Positions 35,834 through 44,541 of a stretch of DNA of 64,000 nucleotides are shown one piece after another (position 1 is the stretch's first letter; every line of letters starts with the position of its first letter). The notes under the pieces are model-generated. The model did not search any database and was not told the DNA's origin. It saw only the letters and a program-made list of their open reading frames with translations. The DNA is taken from positions 1 through 64,000 of the forward strand of contig NZ_SAVB01000002.1 of the NCBI RefSeq assembly GCF_004022265.1, written 5' to 3'. A program made the translations under genes and the position numbers. Source of the DNA: Paenirhodobacter ferrireducens (GTDB lineage Bacteria; Pseudomonadota; Alphaproteobacteria; Rhodobacterales; Rhodobacteraceae).

Positions 35834-36963
35834 GCCAGATCGCCGGAACCCGTGCGCGTCTTGTCTGGGCGGTGAATCTGGCCGCCCTTCTGCTGGTGCT
35901 GCTGTGGACGGTGCCGACCTTCGGCCTGCTGGTGTCCTCCGTCCGCGACCGCGACCAGATCGCGGCTTCGGGCTGGTGGAAGGCGGCCTTTCCCTCGACC
36001 GCCTCGGCCTTCGTGCGCGCGGGGGGCGCGGACACGGCGGTGCAGGAGGGGGACCTCTGGGTGATCTCCGGCACTGTCCTTGAAAAGGGCCAGAGGCTCG
36101 ATGCCTGGGGCGTCACCTCGCGCGCGCCCGAGGCCTATCGCCCGGGCGAGACCGCCGCGCTGAAGGACGGGCAAAGCCTGACGGTCGCCGCCGACGGCAG
36201 CTATCGGCTGACGTCGCCCACCGCGTTTGCCGGCGGTCGGGGGATGCGGATCTTCGTCACCACCACCGTGCCGCCGCGCGTCACCACGGAAAACTATGCC
36301 CGGGTGATCGGTGCCGAGGGGCTGGGGCAGGCTTTCCTGAACACGCTGACGGTGACGATTCCGGCCACCGTCATCCCGATCCTGATCGCGGCCTTTGCGG
36401 CCTATGCGCTGGCCTGGATGGAGTTTCCGGGCCGGGCGCTGCTGATCGCGGTGGTGGTGGGGCTTCTGGTGGTGCCGCTGCAGCTGGCGCTCATCCCGCT
36501 CCTGAAGCTGCACAACGACATCGGCATCGGCAAGGGCTACATGGGGATCTGGCTGGCGCATACGGGCTTCGGCCTGCCGCTCGCCATCTACCTGTTGCGC
36601 AACTACATGGTCGGCCTGCCGCGCGAGATCATCGAGAGCGCCCGCGTCGACGGCGCGACCGAGTTCCAGATCTTCCGCCGCATCATCCTGCCGCTCTCCT
36701 TCCCGGCGCTCGCCTCCTTCGCGATCTTCCAGTTCCTCTGGGTCTGGAACGACCTTCTCGTCGCCACCGTCTTCCTTGGCAACCGCCACGACCAGCTGGT
36801 GATGACCGGCGTGCTGCGCGAGCTGATGGGCTCGCGCGGGGGCGATTGGGAAATTCTCGCGGCCTCTGCCTTCGTCTCGATCGCGGTGCCGCTTCTCGTC
36901 TTCTTTGCAATGCAGAAATACCTCGTGCGCGGCCTGCTGGCCGGCTCGGTGAAAGGTGGCTGA
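35830..36963 (+). CDS. aglG: Alpha-glucoside ABC transporter permease AglG
   Basis: A 377-residue MalG-type permease. After the first membrane helix there is a long periplasmic segment (about residues 40-150) before the permease core; this enlarged loop is known in AglG proteins. The EAA motif is ESARVDGATEFQIFRRIILP. The start overlaps the aglF stop (ATGA). AglF and AglG form the transmembrane pore energised by AglK. Confidence 0.93.
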   Translation: MSQIAGTRARLVWAVNLAALLLVLLWTVPTFGLLVSSVRDRDQIAASGWWKAAFPSTASAFVRAGGADTAVQEGDLWVISGTVLEKGQRLDAWGVTSRAPEAYRPGETAALKDGQSLTVAADGSYRLTSPTAFAGGRGMRIFVTTTVPPRVTTENYARVIGAEGLGQAFLNTLTVTIPATVIPILIAAFAAYALAWMEFPGRALLIAVVVGLLVVPLQLALIPLLKLHNDIGIGKGYMGIWLAHTGFGLPLAIYLLRNYMVGLPREIIESARVDGATEFQIFRRIILPLSFPALASFAIFQFLWVWNDLLVATVFLGNRHDQLVMTGVLRELMGSRGGDWEILAASAFVSIAVPLLVFFAMQKYLVRGLLAGSVKGG

Positions 36964-38601
36964 ATGACCATGATGAACAAGGATGCCGACTGGTGGCGCG
37001 GCGCGGTGATCTATCAGATCTATCCGCGCAGTTTCCAGGACACGAACGGCGACGGGGTGGGCGATCTGCTGGGCATCGTGCGCCGGCTGCCCTATGTGGC
37101 CTCGCTTGGCGCCGATGCGATCTGGATCTCGCCCTTCTTCACCTCGCCGATGCGCGACTTCGGCTATGACGTCAGCGATTATCGCGACGTCGATCCGATG
37201 TTCGGCAGCCTTGCCGATTTCGATCAGGTCATCGCCACGGCCCATGCGCTCGGGCTGAAGGTGATGATCGACCTCGTGCTCAGCCATACCTCGGACGTGC
37301 ATCCGTGGTTTCAGGAAAGTCGGGCGAGCCGCGAGAACCCGCGCGCCGACTGGTATGTCTGGGCCGATCCGAAGCCCGACGGCACAGCGCCGAACAACTG
37401 GCTGTCGATCTTCGGCGGCCCGGCCTGGCAATGGGATGCGCGGCGCGAGCAGTATTACCTGCACAACTTCCTCGTCAGCCAGCCCGACCTGAACTTCCAT
37501 TGCCCGGCGGTGCAGGAGGCGCTGCTGGACGTGGCGCGGTTCTGGCTCGAGCGTGGTGTCGACGGCTTCCGCCTCGACACGATCAACTTCTACATGCATG
37601 ACGAAGCGCTGCGTGACAACCCGCCGCTGCCGGTTGCCGAGCGCAACGACAACACCGCGCCGAAGGTGAACCCCTACAACCACCAGCGCCACATCCATGA
37701 CAAGAACCACCCGAAGAACATTGAATTCCTGAGGAAACTTCGGGCAGTGATGGAGCCTTACAACGCCGCGGCCGTGGGCGAGATCGGCGACAGCCAGCGC
37801 GGGCTCGAGATCTTGGGCGAATATACCGCGGATGGTGTCGGCGTGCAGATGTCCTATGCCTTCGAGCTGCTGTCGGGCCACGAGCCGCTGAGCGCCGACT
37901 ACATCGCCGCGGTCTTCCGCAAGGTGGAGGCGGTGGCGCCGCGGGGCTGGGCCTGCTGGGCCTATTCCAACCACGACGTCGTGCGCCACATCAGTCGGTG
38001 GGGACTTTCCCTTGCAAGCGCAAAAGCTTATGCAACGCTTCTGATGTGCCTGAAAGGGTCTGTCTGCCTCTATCAGGGCGAAGAGCTGGGCCTGCCGGAG
38101 GCCGAGATTGCCTTCGAGGATCTGCAGGACCCCTATGGCAAGGAATTCTGGCCCGAGTTCAAGGGCCGCGATGGCTGTCGCACGCCGATGGTGTGGGAGA
38201 AGGACGCGGTCTATGCCGGGTTCTCGAACGCCAAGCCCTGGCTCCCAATCCCCTCGGTGCATGACTATCTGGCCGTCGATGTGGCCGAGGTCGACCCGGC
38301 GGCGCTTTTGCACCATTATCGCCGGGCCATCGCTTTTCGTCGCCATCACAAGGCGTTGCGTGCCGGTCTTATGACCGGGATCGAGGCCAGGGACGGCGTG
38401 TTGCGGTTCCGCCGGGAGGCTGGGGACGAAACGATCCTGTGCGTCTTCAACCTGACCGACGTGCCGGTCGACACCGATCTGCCGCCCGGAGACTGGGTGA
38501 CGCTCGCGGGCGAGCTCGGCTCGATCCGGCCCACCGCGGACAACCGTCTTCAGCTCGGCCCGTGGCAGCCGAGCATCCTGCGTCTGAACAGCGGAGCGTG
38601 A
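36964..38601 (+). CDS. aglA: Alpha-glucosidase (GH13)
   Basis: A 545-residue GH13 hydrolase acting on imported alpha-glucosides such as sucrose, maltose or trehalose in the cytoplasm. All four GH13 regions are readable: DLVLSHTSDVHPWF (region I area), the nucleophile aspartate in DGFRLDTINFY, the acid/base glutamate in VGEIGDS, and YSNHDVVRH. No signal peptide. It begins immediately after the aglG stop and ends one base before aglK, so it is fully embedded in the transporter operon. Confidence 0.94.
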   Translation: MTMMNKDADWWRGAVIYQIYPRSFQDTNGDGVGDLLGIVRRLPYVASLGADAIWISPFFTSPMRDFGYDVSDYRDVDPMFGSLADFDQVIATAHALGLKVMIDLVLSHTSDVHPWFQESRASRENPRADWYVWADPKPDGTAPNNWLSIFGGPAWQWDARREQYYLHNFLVSQPDLNFHCPAVQEALLDVARFWLERGVDGFRLDTINFYMHDEALRDNPPLPVAERNDNTAPKVNPYNHQRHIHDKNHPKNIEFLRKLRAVMEPYNAAAVGEIGDSQRGLEILGEYTADGVGVQMSYAFELLSGHEPLSADYIAAVFRKVEAVAPRGWACWAYSNHDVVRHISRWGLSLASAKAYATLLMCLKGSVCLYQGEELGLPEAEIAFEDLQDPYGKEFWPEFKGRDGCRTPMVWEKDAVYAGFSNAKPWLPIPSVHDYLAVDVAEVDPAALLHHYRRAIAFRRHHKALRAGLMTGIEARDGVLRFRREAGDETILCVFNLTDVPVDTDLPPGDWVTLAGELGSIRPTADNRLQLGPWQPSILRLNSGA

Positions 38602-38602
38602 C

Positions 38603-39688
38603 ATGGCCGATCTCTCCCTCACCGGGATTTCCAAAGCCTATGGTGACGTCGACATCCTGAAGGACATCAACCTCGAGATCCGGGCGGGGGAGCTGATCGT
38701 CTTCGTCGGCCCGTCGGGCTGCGGCAAGTCCACGCTGCTGCGGATGATCGCCGGGCTCGAGCGGATCTCTGGCGGCGATCTGGTGATCGACGGGCAGCGG
38801 GTGAACGACATGCCGCCGGCGCAGCGCGGCATCGCGATGGTGTTCCAAAGCTATGCGCTCTACCCGCACATGACTGTGCGGCAGAACATGGAATTCGCCC
38901 TGAAGATCGCGAAGAAGTCCCGAGAAGAGATTGACAAGGCTGTGGAAAATGCCGCGCGCATCCTGCAGCTGACGCCCTATCTCGACCGGCTGCCGAAGGT
39001 GCTCTCTGGCGGGCAGCGGCAGCGCGTGGCGATCGGCCGGGCGATCGTGCGCGACCCGAAGGTCTATCTCTTCGACGAACCGCTCTCGAACCTCGACGCG
39101 GCGTTGCGGGTGGCGACGCGGATCGAGATCGCCCAGCTCAAGGAGGCGATGCCCGATCGCACGATGATCTACGTCACCCACGATCAGGTCGAGGCGATGA
39201 CCCTGGCCTCGCGCATCGTGGTGCTGGCCGACAAGGGCATCGCGCAGGTCGGCTCGCCGCTCGAGCTTTACGAGCGGCCGGAGAACGAATTCGTCGCGCA
39301 GTTCATCGGCTCGCCGCAGATGAACCTGCTCGCGGGCGAGGTGGTGACGGCGGGGCCGCAGACGACGGTGAAGCTTGTCGATGGCGGCACCGCGGTCAGC
39401 CATGTGCCGACCACCGCGGCCGATATCGGGCTGAGGGTCAACATCGGTGTGCGGCCCGAGGATCTGGTGCTGAGCACGGGCGCGGGGCTCTTCACCGGCA
39501 CCGTCGAGATCGTCGAGGCACTGGGCGAGGTGACGCTTCTGTATTTCGGCGAGGAGATGGGCGCGCCGCACATGATCGCGAAACTGCCCGGCATCCACGC
39601 CGATCTGCGCCGGCAGCGGGTGACGCTGACGGCCGATCCGGCGAAGGTGCATCTCTTCGCCGGTGGCCGTTCGCTGCTCTACCGCTGA
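38603..39688 (+). CDS. aglK: Alpha-glucoside ABC transporter ATPase
   Basis: A 361-residue MalK-type ATPase. Walker A is GPSGCGKST, the signature is LSGGQRQRVAIGRA, Walker B is VYLFDEPLSNLD, and the switch histidine is in YVTHDQVEAM. The C-terminal regulatory (TOBE-like) domain covers the last 120 residues. Its stop codon directly abuts the stop of the convergent CorC-like gene, sharing the palindrome TGATCA. Confidence 0.95.
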   Translation: MADLSLTGISKAYGDVDILKDINLEIRAGELIVFVGPSGCGKSTLLRMIAGLERISGGDLVIDGQRVNDMPPAQRGIAMVFQSYALYPHMTVRQNMEFALKIAKKSREEIDKAVENAARILQLTPYLDRLPKVLSGGQRQRVAIGRAIVRDPKVYLFDEPLSNLDAALRVATRIEIAQLKEAMPDRTMIYVTHDQVEAMTLASRIVVLADKGIAQVGSPLELYERPENEFVAQFIGSPQMNLLAGEVVTAGPQTTVKLVDGGTAVSHVPTTAADIGLRVNIGVRPEDLVLSTGAGLFTGTVEIVEALGEVTLLYFGEEMGAPHMIAKLPGIHADLRRQRVTLTADPAKVHLFAGGRSLLYR

Positions 39689-41014
39689 TCAGCCGGCGAT
39701 CGGCAGCAGCGGCTTGATTTTCAGCGTGGTGATGCGGTTGTCCTTGCGTGCCACCACCTCGAAGCGGAAGCCGTGGAAGGAGAACACCTGGCCTTCCTCG
39801 GGGATCGTCTGCGCTTCGTGGATGACAAGGCCGGCAACGGTGTTCGCCTCGTCATCGGGCAGCGCCCAGTCGGTCTCGCGGTTCAGGTCGCGGATCGTCA
39901 TCGCGCCGTCGACAAGGTAATCGCCGGTCTCGGTGGGTTTGAGCTGCCGCTCGGCCTTGGGGTCGAGCTCGTCGGTGATGTCGCCCACGATCTCCTCGAG
40001 GATATCCTCGAGCGTCAAAAGCCCCTTCAGGTCGCCATATTCGTCGACGACGAGGGCGAAATGCGTGCGCCGCTTGAGAAACTCGCGCATCTGCTCGTCG
40101 AGCGGCGTGGTCTCGGGGATGAAATAGGGCTTCATCGCCACCTTCATCACGTCGAGATCGGACACGGAATCGAGCTTGCCGTCGCCGGTGCGCAGGAACT
40201 TCTCGACCGCGCGCAGCAATTCCTTGGCGTGGATCACGCCGACCACGTTCTCGCGCTCGCCCTTGTAGAGCGGCAGGCGGGTGTGCGGCGAGGTCAGCAC
40301 CGCGGTCAGCAGCGTCTCGGGGTCGCTGTCGGCGTCGAGCATCTCGATCTGGCTGCGGTGCAGCATGATCTCGTCGACCGTGCGGCTGCCGAGGTCGAGC
40401 GCGCCAAGCAGCCGGTCGCGGTCCTCCTTGTCGACGGTGCCTTCCGAGGCGCCGATCGCCAGCGCCCCGGCGATCTCGTCATGGATCGAGAACATCGTCT
40501 GGTTCGCATCAGTGCGCAGCCCGAAGGCCCAGAGAATGCCGCGCACCACCAGCCGCACCACGGTGACGATCGGGGTCAGCACCCGGATCAGCAGCCGCAC
40601 GGTGCGGGCAACGCGGCTCGCCACGGTCTCGGGGAAGGTGATGGCATAGGTCTTGGGCAGCACTTCCGAGAAGATCAGCACAAGGACCGTCATCGCCAGC
40701 GTGGCCACGGCGACGCCGCCCTGGCCGAAAAGCCGCGTCAGCAGCGCCGTCGCCAGAGAGGCGGAGAGGATGTTGACGACGTTGTTGCCCAGAAGCAGCG
40801 CGCCGATCAGCCGCTCGTTGTCCTCGGTGATCTCGAGCGCGGTCTCGGCCCCCTTGTCGCCCTTGTCCGCGCTCGAGCGCAGCTTGGCGCGGCTTGCGGC
40901 GGTGAGCGCGGTTTCGGAGCCCGAGAAGAAGGCCGAAAGCGCCAGAAGCAGCAGGATCGCGCCCGCGGTCAGCCAGAAGGCGGTGTCGAGAAGGGTCGAG
41001 ATGTTGTTTTCCAT
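39689..41014 (-). CDS. HlyC/CorC-family membrane protein with CBS domains
   Basis: A 441-residue protein with an N-terminal DUF21 (CNNM-like) membrane domain of about four helices (FFSGSETALTAASRAKL near residue 30), two CBS domains in the middle (about residues 205-335, including LPLYKGERENVVGVIHAKELL and VVDEYGDLKGLLTLEDILEEIVG) and a C-terminal CorC_HlyC transporter-associated domain. Members are linked to magnesium or cobalt efflux and resistance. It is downstream of xerD by 33 bp on the same strand. Confidence 0.92.
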   Translation of the reverse strand: MENNISTLLDTAFWLTAGAILLLLALSAFFSGSETALTAASRAKLRSSADKGDKGAETALEITEDNERLIGALLLGNNVVNILSASLATALLTRLFGQGGVAVATLAMTVLVLIFSEVLPKTYAITFPETVASRVARTVRLLIRVLTPIVTVVRLVVRGILWAFGLRTDANQTMFSIHDEIAGALAIGASEGTVDKEDRDRLLGALDLGSRTVDEIMLHRSQIEMLDADSDPETLLTAVLTSPHTRLPLYKGERENVVGVIHAKELLRAVEKFLRTGDGKLDSVSDLDVMKVAMKPYFIPETTPLDEQMREFLKRRTHFALVVDEYGDLKGLLTLEDILEEIVGDITDELDPKAERQLKPTETGDYLVDGAMTIRDLNRETDWALPDDEANTVAGLVIHEAQTIPEEGQVFSFHGFRFEVVARKDNRITTLKIKPLLPIAG

Positions 41015-41047
41015 GATCGCGCACTATGGGGAGCGGCGGCGCTCCGT

Positions 41048-41998
41048 TCAAGAGCCGCCGGGGCTGCCGGCGAGCGGGTGGTGGCCAAGGACCAGTTCCT
41101 TCAGCCGCTCGTCGAGGACGTGGGTATAGATCTCGGTGGTCGAGAGATCGGCGTGGCCGAGCAACATCTGGATCGCGCGCAGATCGGCGCCGCCCTGCAG
41201 CAGATGCGTGGCGAAGGCGTGGCGCAGAACGTGCGGCGTGACCCGGGCCGGGCTGACCCCGGCCGCGACCGCAATGTCCTTGAGAAGCCCGTGAAAGCCT
41301 TGCCGGGTCAGGTGACCTTCCTTTGCGCTTGACGGGAAGAGGAAGCGCGAGGGCGGCACGCGCCGGCTCAGCCGCGCCTCTTCCTCGGCCGTGTCGCGGG
41401 TCTTCAGCCACGCGCTCAGCGCCTCGCGCGCGGGCGGGGAAAGCGGCACCATCCGCTCCTTGCCGCCCTTGCCGCGGATCAGCAGCATCGCCGGATTGCC
41501 ACGCGCCGCCGCGACCGGCAGCGAGACGAGCTCGCTCACCCGCATGCCGGTGGCGTAAAGCAGTTCCATCAGGCAGCGGTTGCGGATCTGCTCGGACAGC
41601 GACTGGCCCTGATCGCGCGCCGCCTCGAGCAGCGCTTCGACCTCCTCGAGGCTCAGCGTCTTCGGCAACCGCTGCGCCTTGCCGGGGCCGGTGATGCGCA
41701 GCGTCGGGTTGTCGGCGCGCCAGCCTTCCTCATAGGCGAAGCGAAAGAGCTGACGGATCGCCGAGAGCCGCCGCGCGCGCGTCGACTTCGCCAGCCCTTC
41801 GGCCTCGCAGCGCACGAGGTACTCCTCGACCGTCTCGCGCCCGAGCGTGGCAAAGGCAAGCTCCCGCGCTTCGACGAAGCCGAGGAAATCGTTCAGGTCG
41901 CGGCCATAGCTCAGGATCGTGTTGCGCGCGGCACCGGCCTCGGCCGCCTGCGCCTCGAGAAAGGTGGCGATCCAGCGGGCGTTTGGCGGGGCGCTCAT
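41048..41998 (-). CDS. xerD: Tyrosine recombinase XerD
   Basis: A 316-residue site-specific recombinase that resolves chromosome dimers at dif with XerC. The catalytic set is complete: arginine in ATGMRVSELV, lysine in RGKGGKERMVPL, HVLRHAFATHLL with H and R, HADLSTTEIYTHV with the nucleophilic tyrosine. The N-terminal SAM-like core-binding domain is at residues 1-95. It overlaps the unknown gene upstream by four bases. It belongs to a normal housekeeping context, so it is XerD rather than a phage integrase. Confidence 0.93.
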   Translation of the reverse strand: MSAPPNARWIATFLEAQAAEAGAARNTILSYGRDLNDFLGFVEARELAFATLGRETVEEYLVRCEAEGLAKSTRARRLSAIRQLFRFAYEEGWRADNPTLRITGPGKAQRLPKTLSLEEVEALLEAARDQGQSLSEQIRNRCLMELLYATGMRVSELVSLPVAAARGNPAMLLIRGKGGKERMVPLSPPAREALSAWLKTRDTAEEEARLSRRVPPSRFLFPSSAKEGHLTRQGFHGLLKDIAVAAGVSPARVTPHVLRHAFATHLLQGGADLRAIQMLLGHADLSTTEIYTHVLDERLKELVLGHHPLAGSPGGS

Positions 41999-43575
41999 CC
42001 GTTGCGCTCCAGGATCACCATTTCCAGCGCGGCGCGGCGTGCGACCTCTTCCAGCCCGCTCAGCCGCATCAGGTCGAGCCCGCTTTCGACACGGCGGTAG
42101 TCGCCCTTCGCGCCTTCGGTGATGTCGTCGACGGCGGACAGCAGGGCCTCGCCCTGACGGTTCGGCATCATCTCGGCATAGGCCGGGGGCACTGTCGTGG
42201 TGGGGGCGTCGAAGACGTGCTTCAGCATCAGGCCAAGCTGGTCCTGCGCCGGCATGCCGCCGGTCGAGCCCTGGGCGATGCCGCACAGCAGCCGCTCGTC
42301 GGCATCGGCCGGCTCATGGGCGCGGGCGACCTTTTCATAGCCCGGGCTCAGCAGGCCGAGACGGAAGGCGATGCTGCCCGCCGCGCCCGGCAGGTTCATC
42401 GCGGCAAGCTGTTCGCCATAGATCGTGGCCAGCGCCGGTTCCAGCTCCTGCGCCTGCATCGCGTCCCAGAGCCCGGGCAGAAGCTGCGCCACGCGGTCGG
42501 GGTCATTGGTGTTCAGCGCGGCATCGAAGGCCGAGATCAGCGTGACCCGGTCCCACACCCCGCCCGAGGCCGCGGCCTTGTCCTGGGTGTAAAGGCCCAG
42601 CAGCTGGTTCGGATCGAGCACCCCCATCCGGGTCAGCCGCTCGGCCGCCTCGAGCTGTGCCTTCCAGCCGGTGTTCGAGCGCAGATCGGCCTGGGCGAAG
42701 GCCACCGGCAGGCTGTTCGTCGACATCGGCTGGCCGATCGCCTCCATCATCCGGAAGACGAGCGGCGAGGGGCGCGAGGGCGGCGGCAGGTCCTCGGCGC
42801 CATCCGCGAGCTCGGGCTCGAGGAAGCGCTCGAGCAGGTCGGCGGTTTCAGGGTCGATCTGGCCGAGCGCGCGGCCGGTGCCAAAGCTCAGCGCCGCCGT
42901 CTGCCAGTCGCCCGACCGGGCAAGGCAGAAGATCCGCGCCGGGAAGGACGGTGCCAGGCGCGGCGTCTTCTCCATGATCTCGCAGGCCTTGTTTTCCTCG
43001 CCGAGCAGCAGCGCCACGTCGAAGCGGCGGCGGAAGACCTCGGGGTCGGTGGCATCGGCCTGTTCCAGCAGCGCCATCGCCTGTTCCAGCGCGCCCATGT
43101 CGAGCAACCGGTCGATGCGGGCGAGGAAGAGCACATTGTGCCCAGCCGGCGCGGGCACCCGCGGCGGATCGAGTTCGGCGAGCAGCAACTCCATCAGGAA
43201 GGCCTGAATCGAGGGCAGGGTGTCGATGCGCTCCTTGCGCAGCGCCGCAGCCAGCTGCGCCTCGGCCGTGTCCCCCCACAGATCGCGCGGCAGCCCGGTG
43301 CGTGCCGCCGGCACAAGGCCGAGCGCGTTCGCCGTCGGCCGGTCGAGCGACATCACCGAGACGGATTCATTCGTCACACCGCTGCTCACCGGCGGCTCGC
43401 CCGGGCGTGCGCCGGGCACCGCAAGGCTGTGCGGCGCCATCGCGGCCGGCGTCACAACCGAACGCGACAACCAGTCGATCGCCGAAAGCGGCTCGCCTTC
43501 GGCCTGTGCCGTGCCGGGCAGGGCCAGGGTGGTCAGCAGCAGGAAGATGCGGCCACGCTCAGTTGCCACCCGCAT
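41995..43575 (-). CDS. Exported protein of unknown function, conserved beside xerD/aroK
   Basis: A 526-residue protein with a signal peptide (RIFLLLTTLALPGTAQA, cleavage near residue 22). The rest is soluble, rich in alanine, leucine and glutamate helices with short repeating pairs (for example ALEQAMALLEQADATDPE), suggesting an all-helical TPR-like architecture. I recall no named family; such genes are seen next to aroK and xerD in Rhodobacterales. It overlaps xerD by four bases and is overlapped by the small membrane gene by 17, so the four minus-strand genes form one operon. Confidence 0.7.
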   Translation of the reverse strand: MRVATERGRIFLLLTTLALPGTAQAEGEPLSAIDWLSRSVVTPAAMAPHSLAVPGARPGEPPVSSGVTNESVSVMSLDRPTANALGLVPAARTGLPRDLWGDTAEAQLAAALRKERIDTLPSIQAFLMELLLAELDPPRVPAPAGHNVLFLARIDRLLDMGALEQAMALLEQADATDPEVFRRRFDVALLLGEENKACEIMEKTPRLAPSFPARIFCLARSGDWQTAALSFGTGRALGQIDPETADLLERFLEPELADGAEDLPPPSRPSPLVFRMMEAIGQPMSTNSLPVAFAQADLRSNTGWKAQLEAAERLTRMGVLDPNQLLGLYTQDKAAASGGVWDRVTLISAFDAALNTNDPDRVAQLLPGLWDAMQAQELEPALATIYGEQLAAMNLPGAAGSIAFRLGLLSPGYEKVARAHEPADADERLLCGIAQGSTGGMPAQDQLGLMLKHVFDAPTTTVPPAYAEMMPNRQGEALLSAVDDITEGAKGDYRRVESGLDLMRLSGLEEVARRAALEMVILERNG

Positions 43576-43705
43576 TCCCCGGCAATGTGACCTCGAGCCG
43601 CTGCTCGCCGGTCTGAGGATGCATGTCGCCGAAATAGGCATAGCCAATGACCGCAAGCACGGCAAAAACCAGGAGAATCGCGATGGCCTGAAAAATACGC
43701 CCCAT
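43559..43705 (-). CDS. Small single-pass membrane protein
   Basis: A 48-residue protein with one membrane helix (residues 5-25, IFQAIAILLVFAVLAVIGYAY) and a short hydrophilic tail ending in LEVTLPGNAGGN. It sits at the head of the operon with the exported unknown protein, overlapping it by 17 bases, which supports co-translation. No function is recognised. The start ATG 43705 gives the expected short N-terminus before the helix. Confidence 0.68.
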   Translation of the reverse strand: MGRIFQAIAILLVFAVLAVIGYAYFGDMHPQTGEQRLEVTLPGNAGGN

Positions 43706-43944
43706 AAGTCCGTCTTCCGTTTCTTCTTGCTCGATGTTTTGCCCTCCGCGCCGGACGTCCCGGAGATCGCGGCATGCCGCGACGCGCGGTCTGCGCCGCC
43801 CCGATACGCCCTGCGGCGGAAACTCGCAAAGATTATATATGGCATTTCGCCGAAGATCACGCCATTCAGGGGGCCGGAATTCACGTTTGCGCAAGCGCCC
43901 GCGCATCGGCGGCACTCCGCCCGGGCGCGACGAGGGAGGACCGC

Positions 43945-44541
43945 TTGACCGAAGAGAGCCCGCACGGCCCGCGCCCGGCGCCGCAGATGCCCCCGAAACT
44001 GACCCGCACGATCGTGCTCGTCGGCATGATGGGGGCGGGCAAGACCGCGGTCGGCACGGCGCTTGCGCGCACTCTGGGTGTGCCCTTCCTCGACAGCGAC
44101 GAAGAGATCGTGAAGGCGGCGCAGATGTCGGTGGCCGAGATCTTCGCCCGCGACGGCGAGCCCTTCTTCCGCGCCCGCGAAAGTGAGGTGATTGCCCGCC
44201 TGCTCTCGGGCCCGCCGGCCGTCGTCTCGACCGGCGGCGGCGCCTTCATGAGCGCGGCGAACCGCGAGATGATCGCGCGTCTCGGTGTCTCGGTCTGGCT
44301 GCAGGCGGGGCTCGAGCTCCTGTGGCAGCGGGTGCGGCACAAGAACACCCGGCCGTTGCTGCGCACGGCCGATCCGAAGCGCACGCTGAGCGAGCTGTTC
44401 GAGACGCGCGAACCGGTCTATGCGCTGGCGCAGGTGGCGGTCGGGGCCGAGCCGGGTCTGTCGATCGAGGACATGGCACAGAAGGTCGTCGAGGCGCTGC
44501 GCGCGCGCGGCGGAGTTTTCGAGGAGGAACGGGATGCGTGA
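43945..44541 (+). CDS. aroK: Shikimate kinase
   Basis: A 198-residue enzyme that phosphorylates shikimate in aromatic amino acid synthesis. Walker A is GMMGAGKTAVG, followed by DSDEEIVKAAQMSVAEIF (shikimate-binding aspartate), and STGGGAFMS; the LID region has RHKNTRPLL. The TTG start at 43945 is chosen for its strong GGGAGGA ribosome site; the first ATG at 43987 would give 184 residues. It overlaps aroB by eight bases and is divergent from the xerD operon across 239 bp. Confidence 0.92.
   Translation: MTEESPHGPRPAPQMPPKLTRTIVLVGMMGAGKTAVGTALARTLGVPFLDSDEEIVKAAQMSVAEIFARDGEPFFRARESEVIARLLSGPPAVVSTGGGAFMSAANREMIARLGVSVWLQAGLELLWQRVRHKNTRPLLRTADPKRTLSELFETREPVYALAQVAVGAEPGLSIEDMAQKVVEALRARGGVFEEERDA

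Noticed and set aside
35734-38634. A 966-codon minus-strand open frame across aglG and aglA
   Set aside because: The plus-strand genes carry clear ABC permease and GH13 motifs; the antisense frame is compositionally biased and matches no family I know.
41048-41998. XerD-type recombinase as a sign of an integrated element
   Set aside because: It has the full-length XerD architecture, sits with aroKB and housekeeping genes, and no attachment repeats, excisionase or phage genes are nearby.
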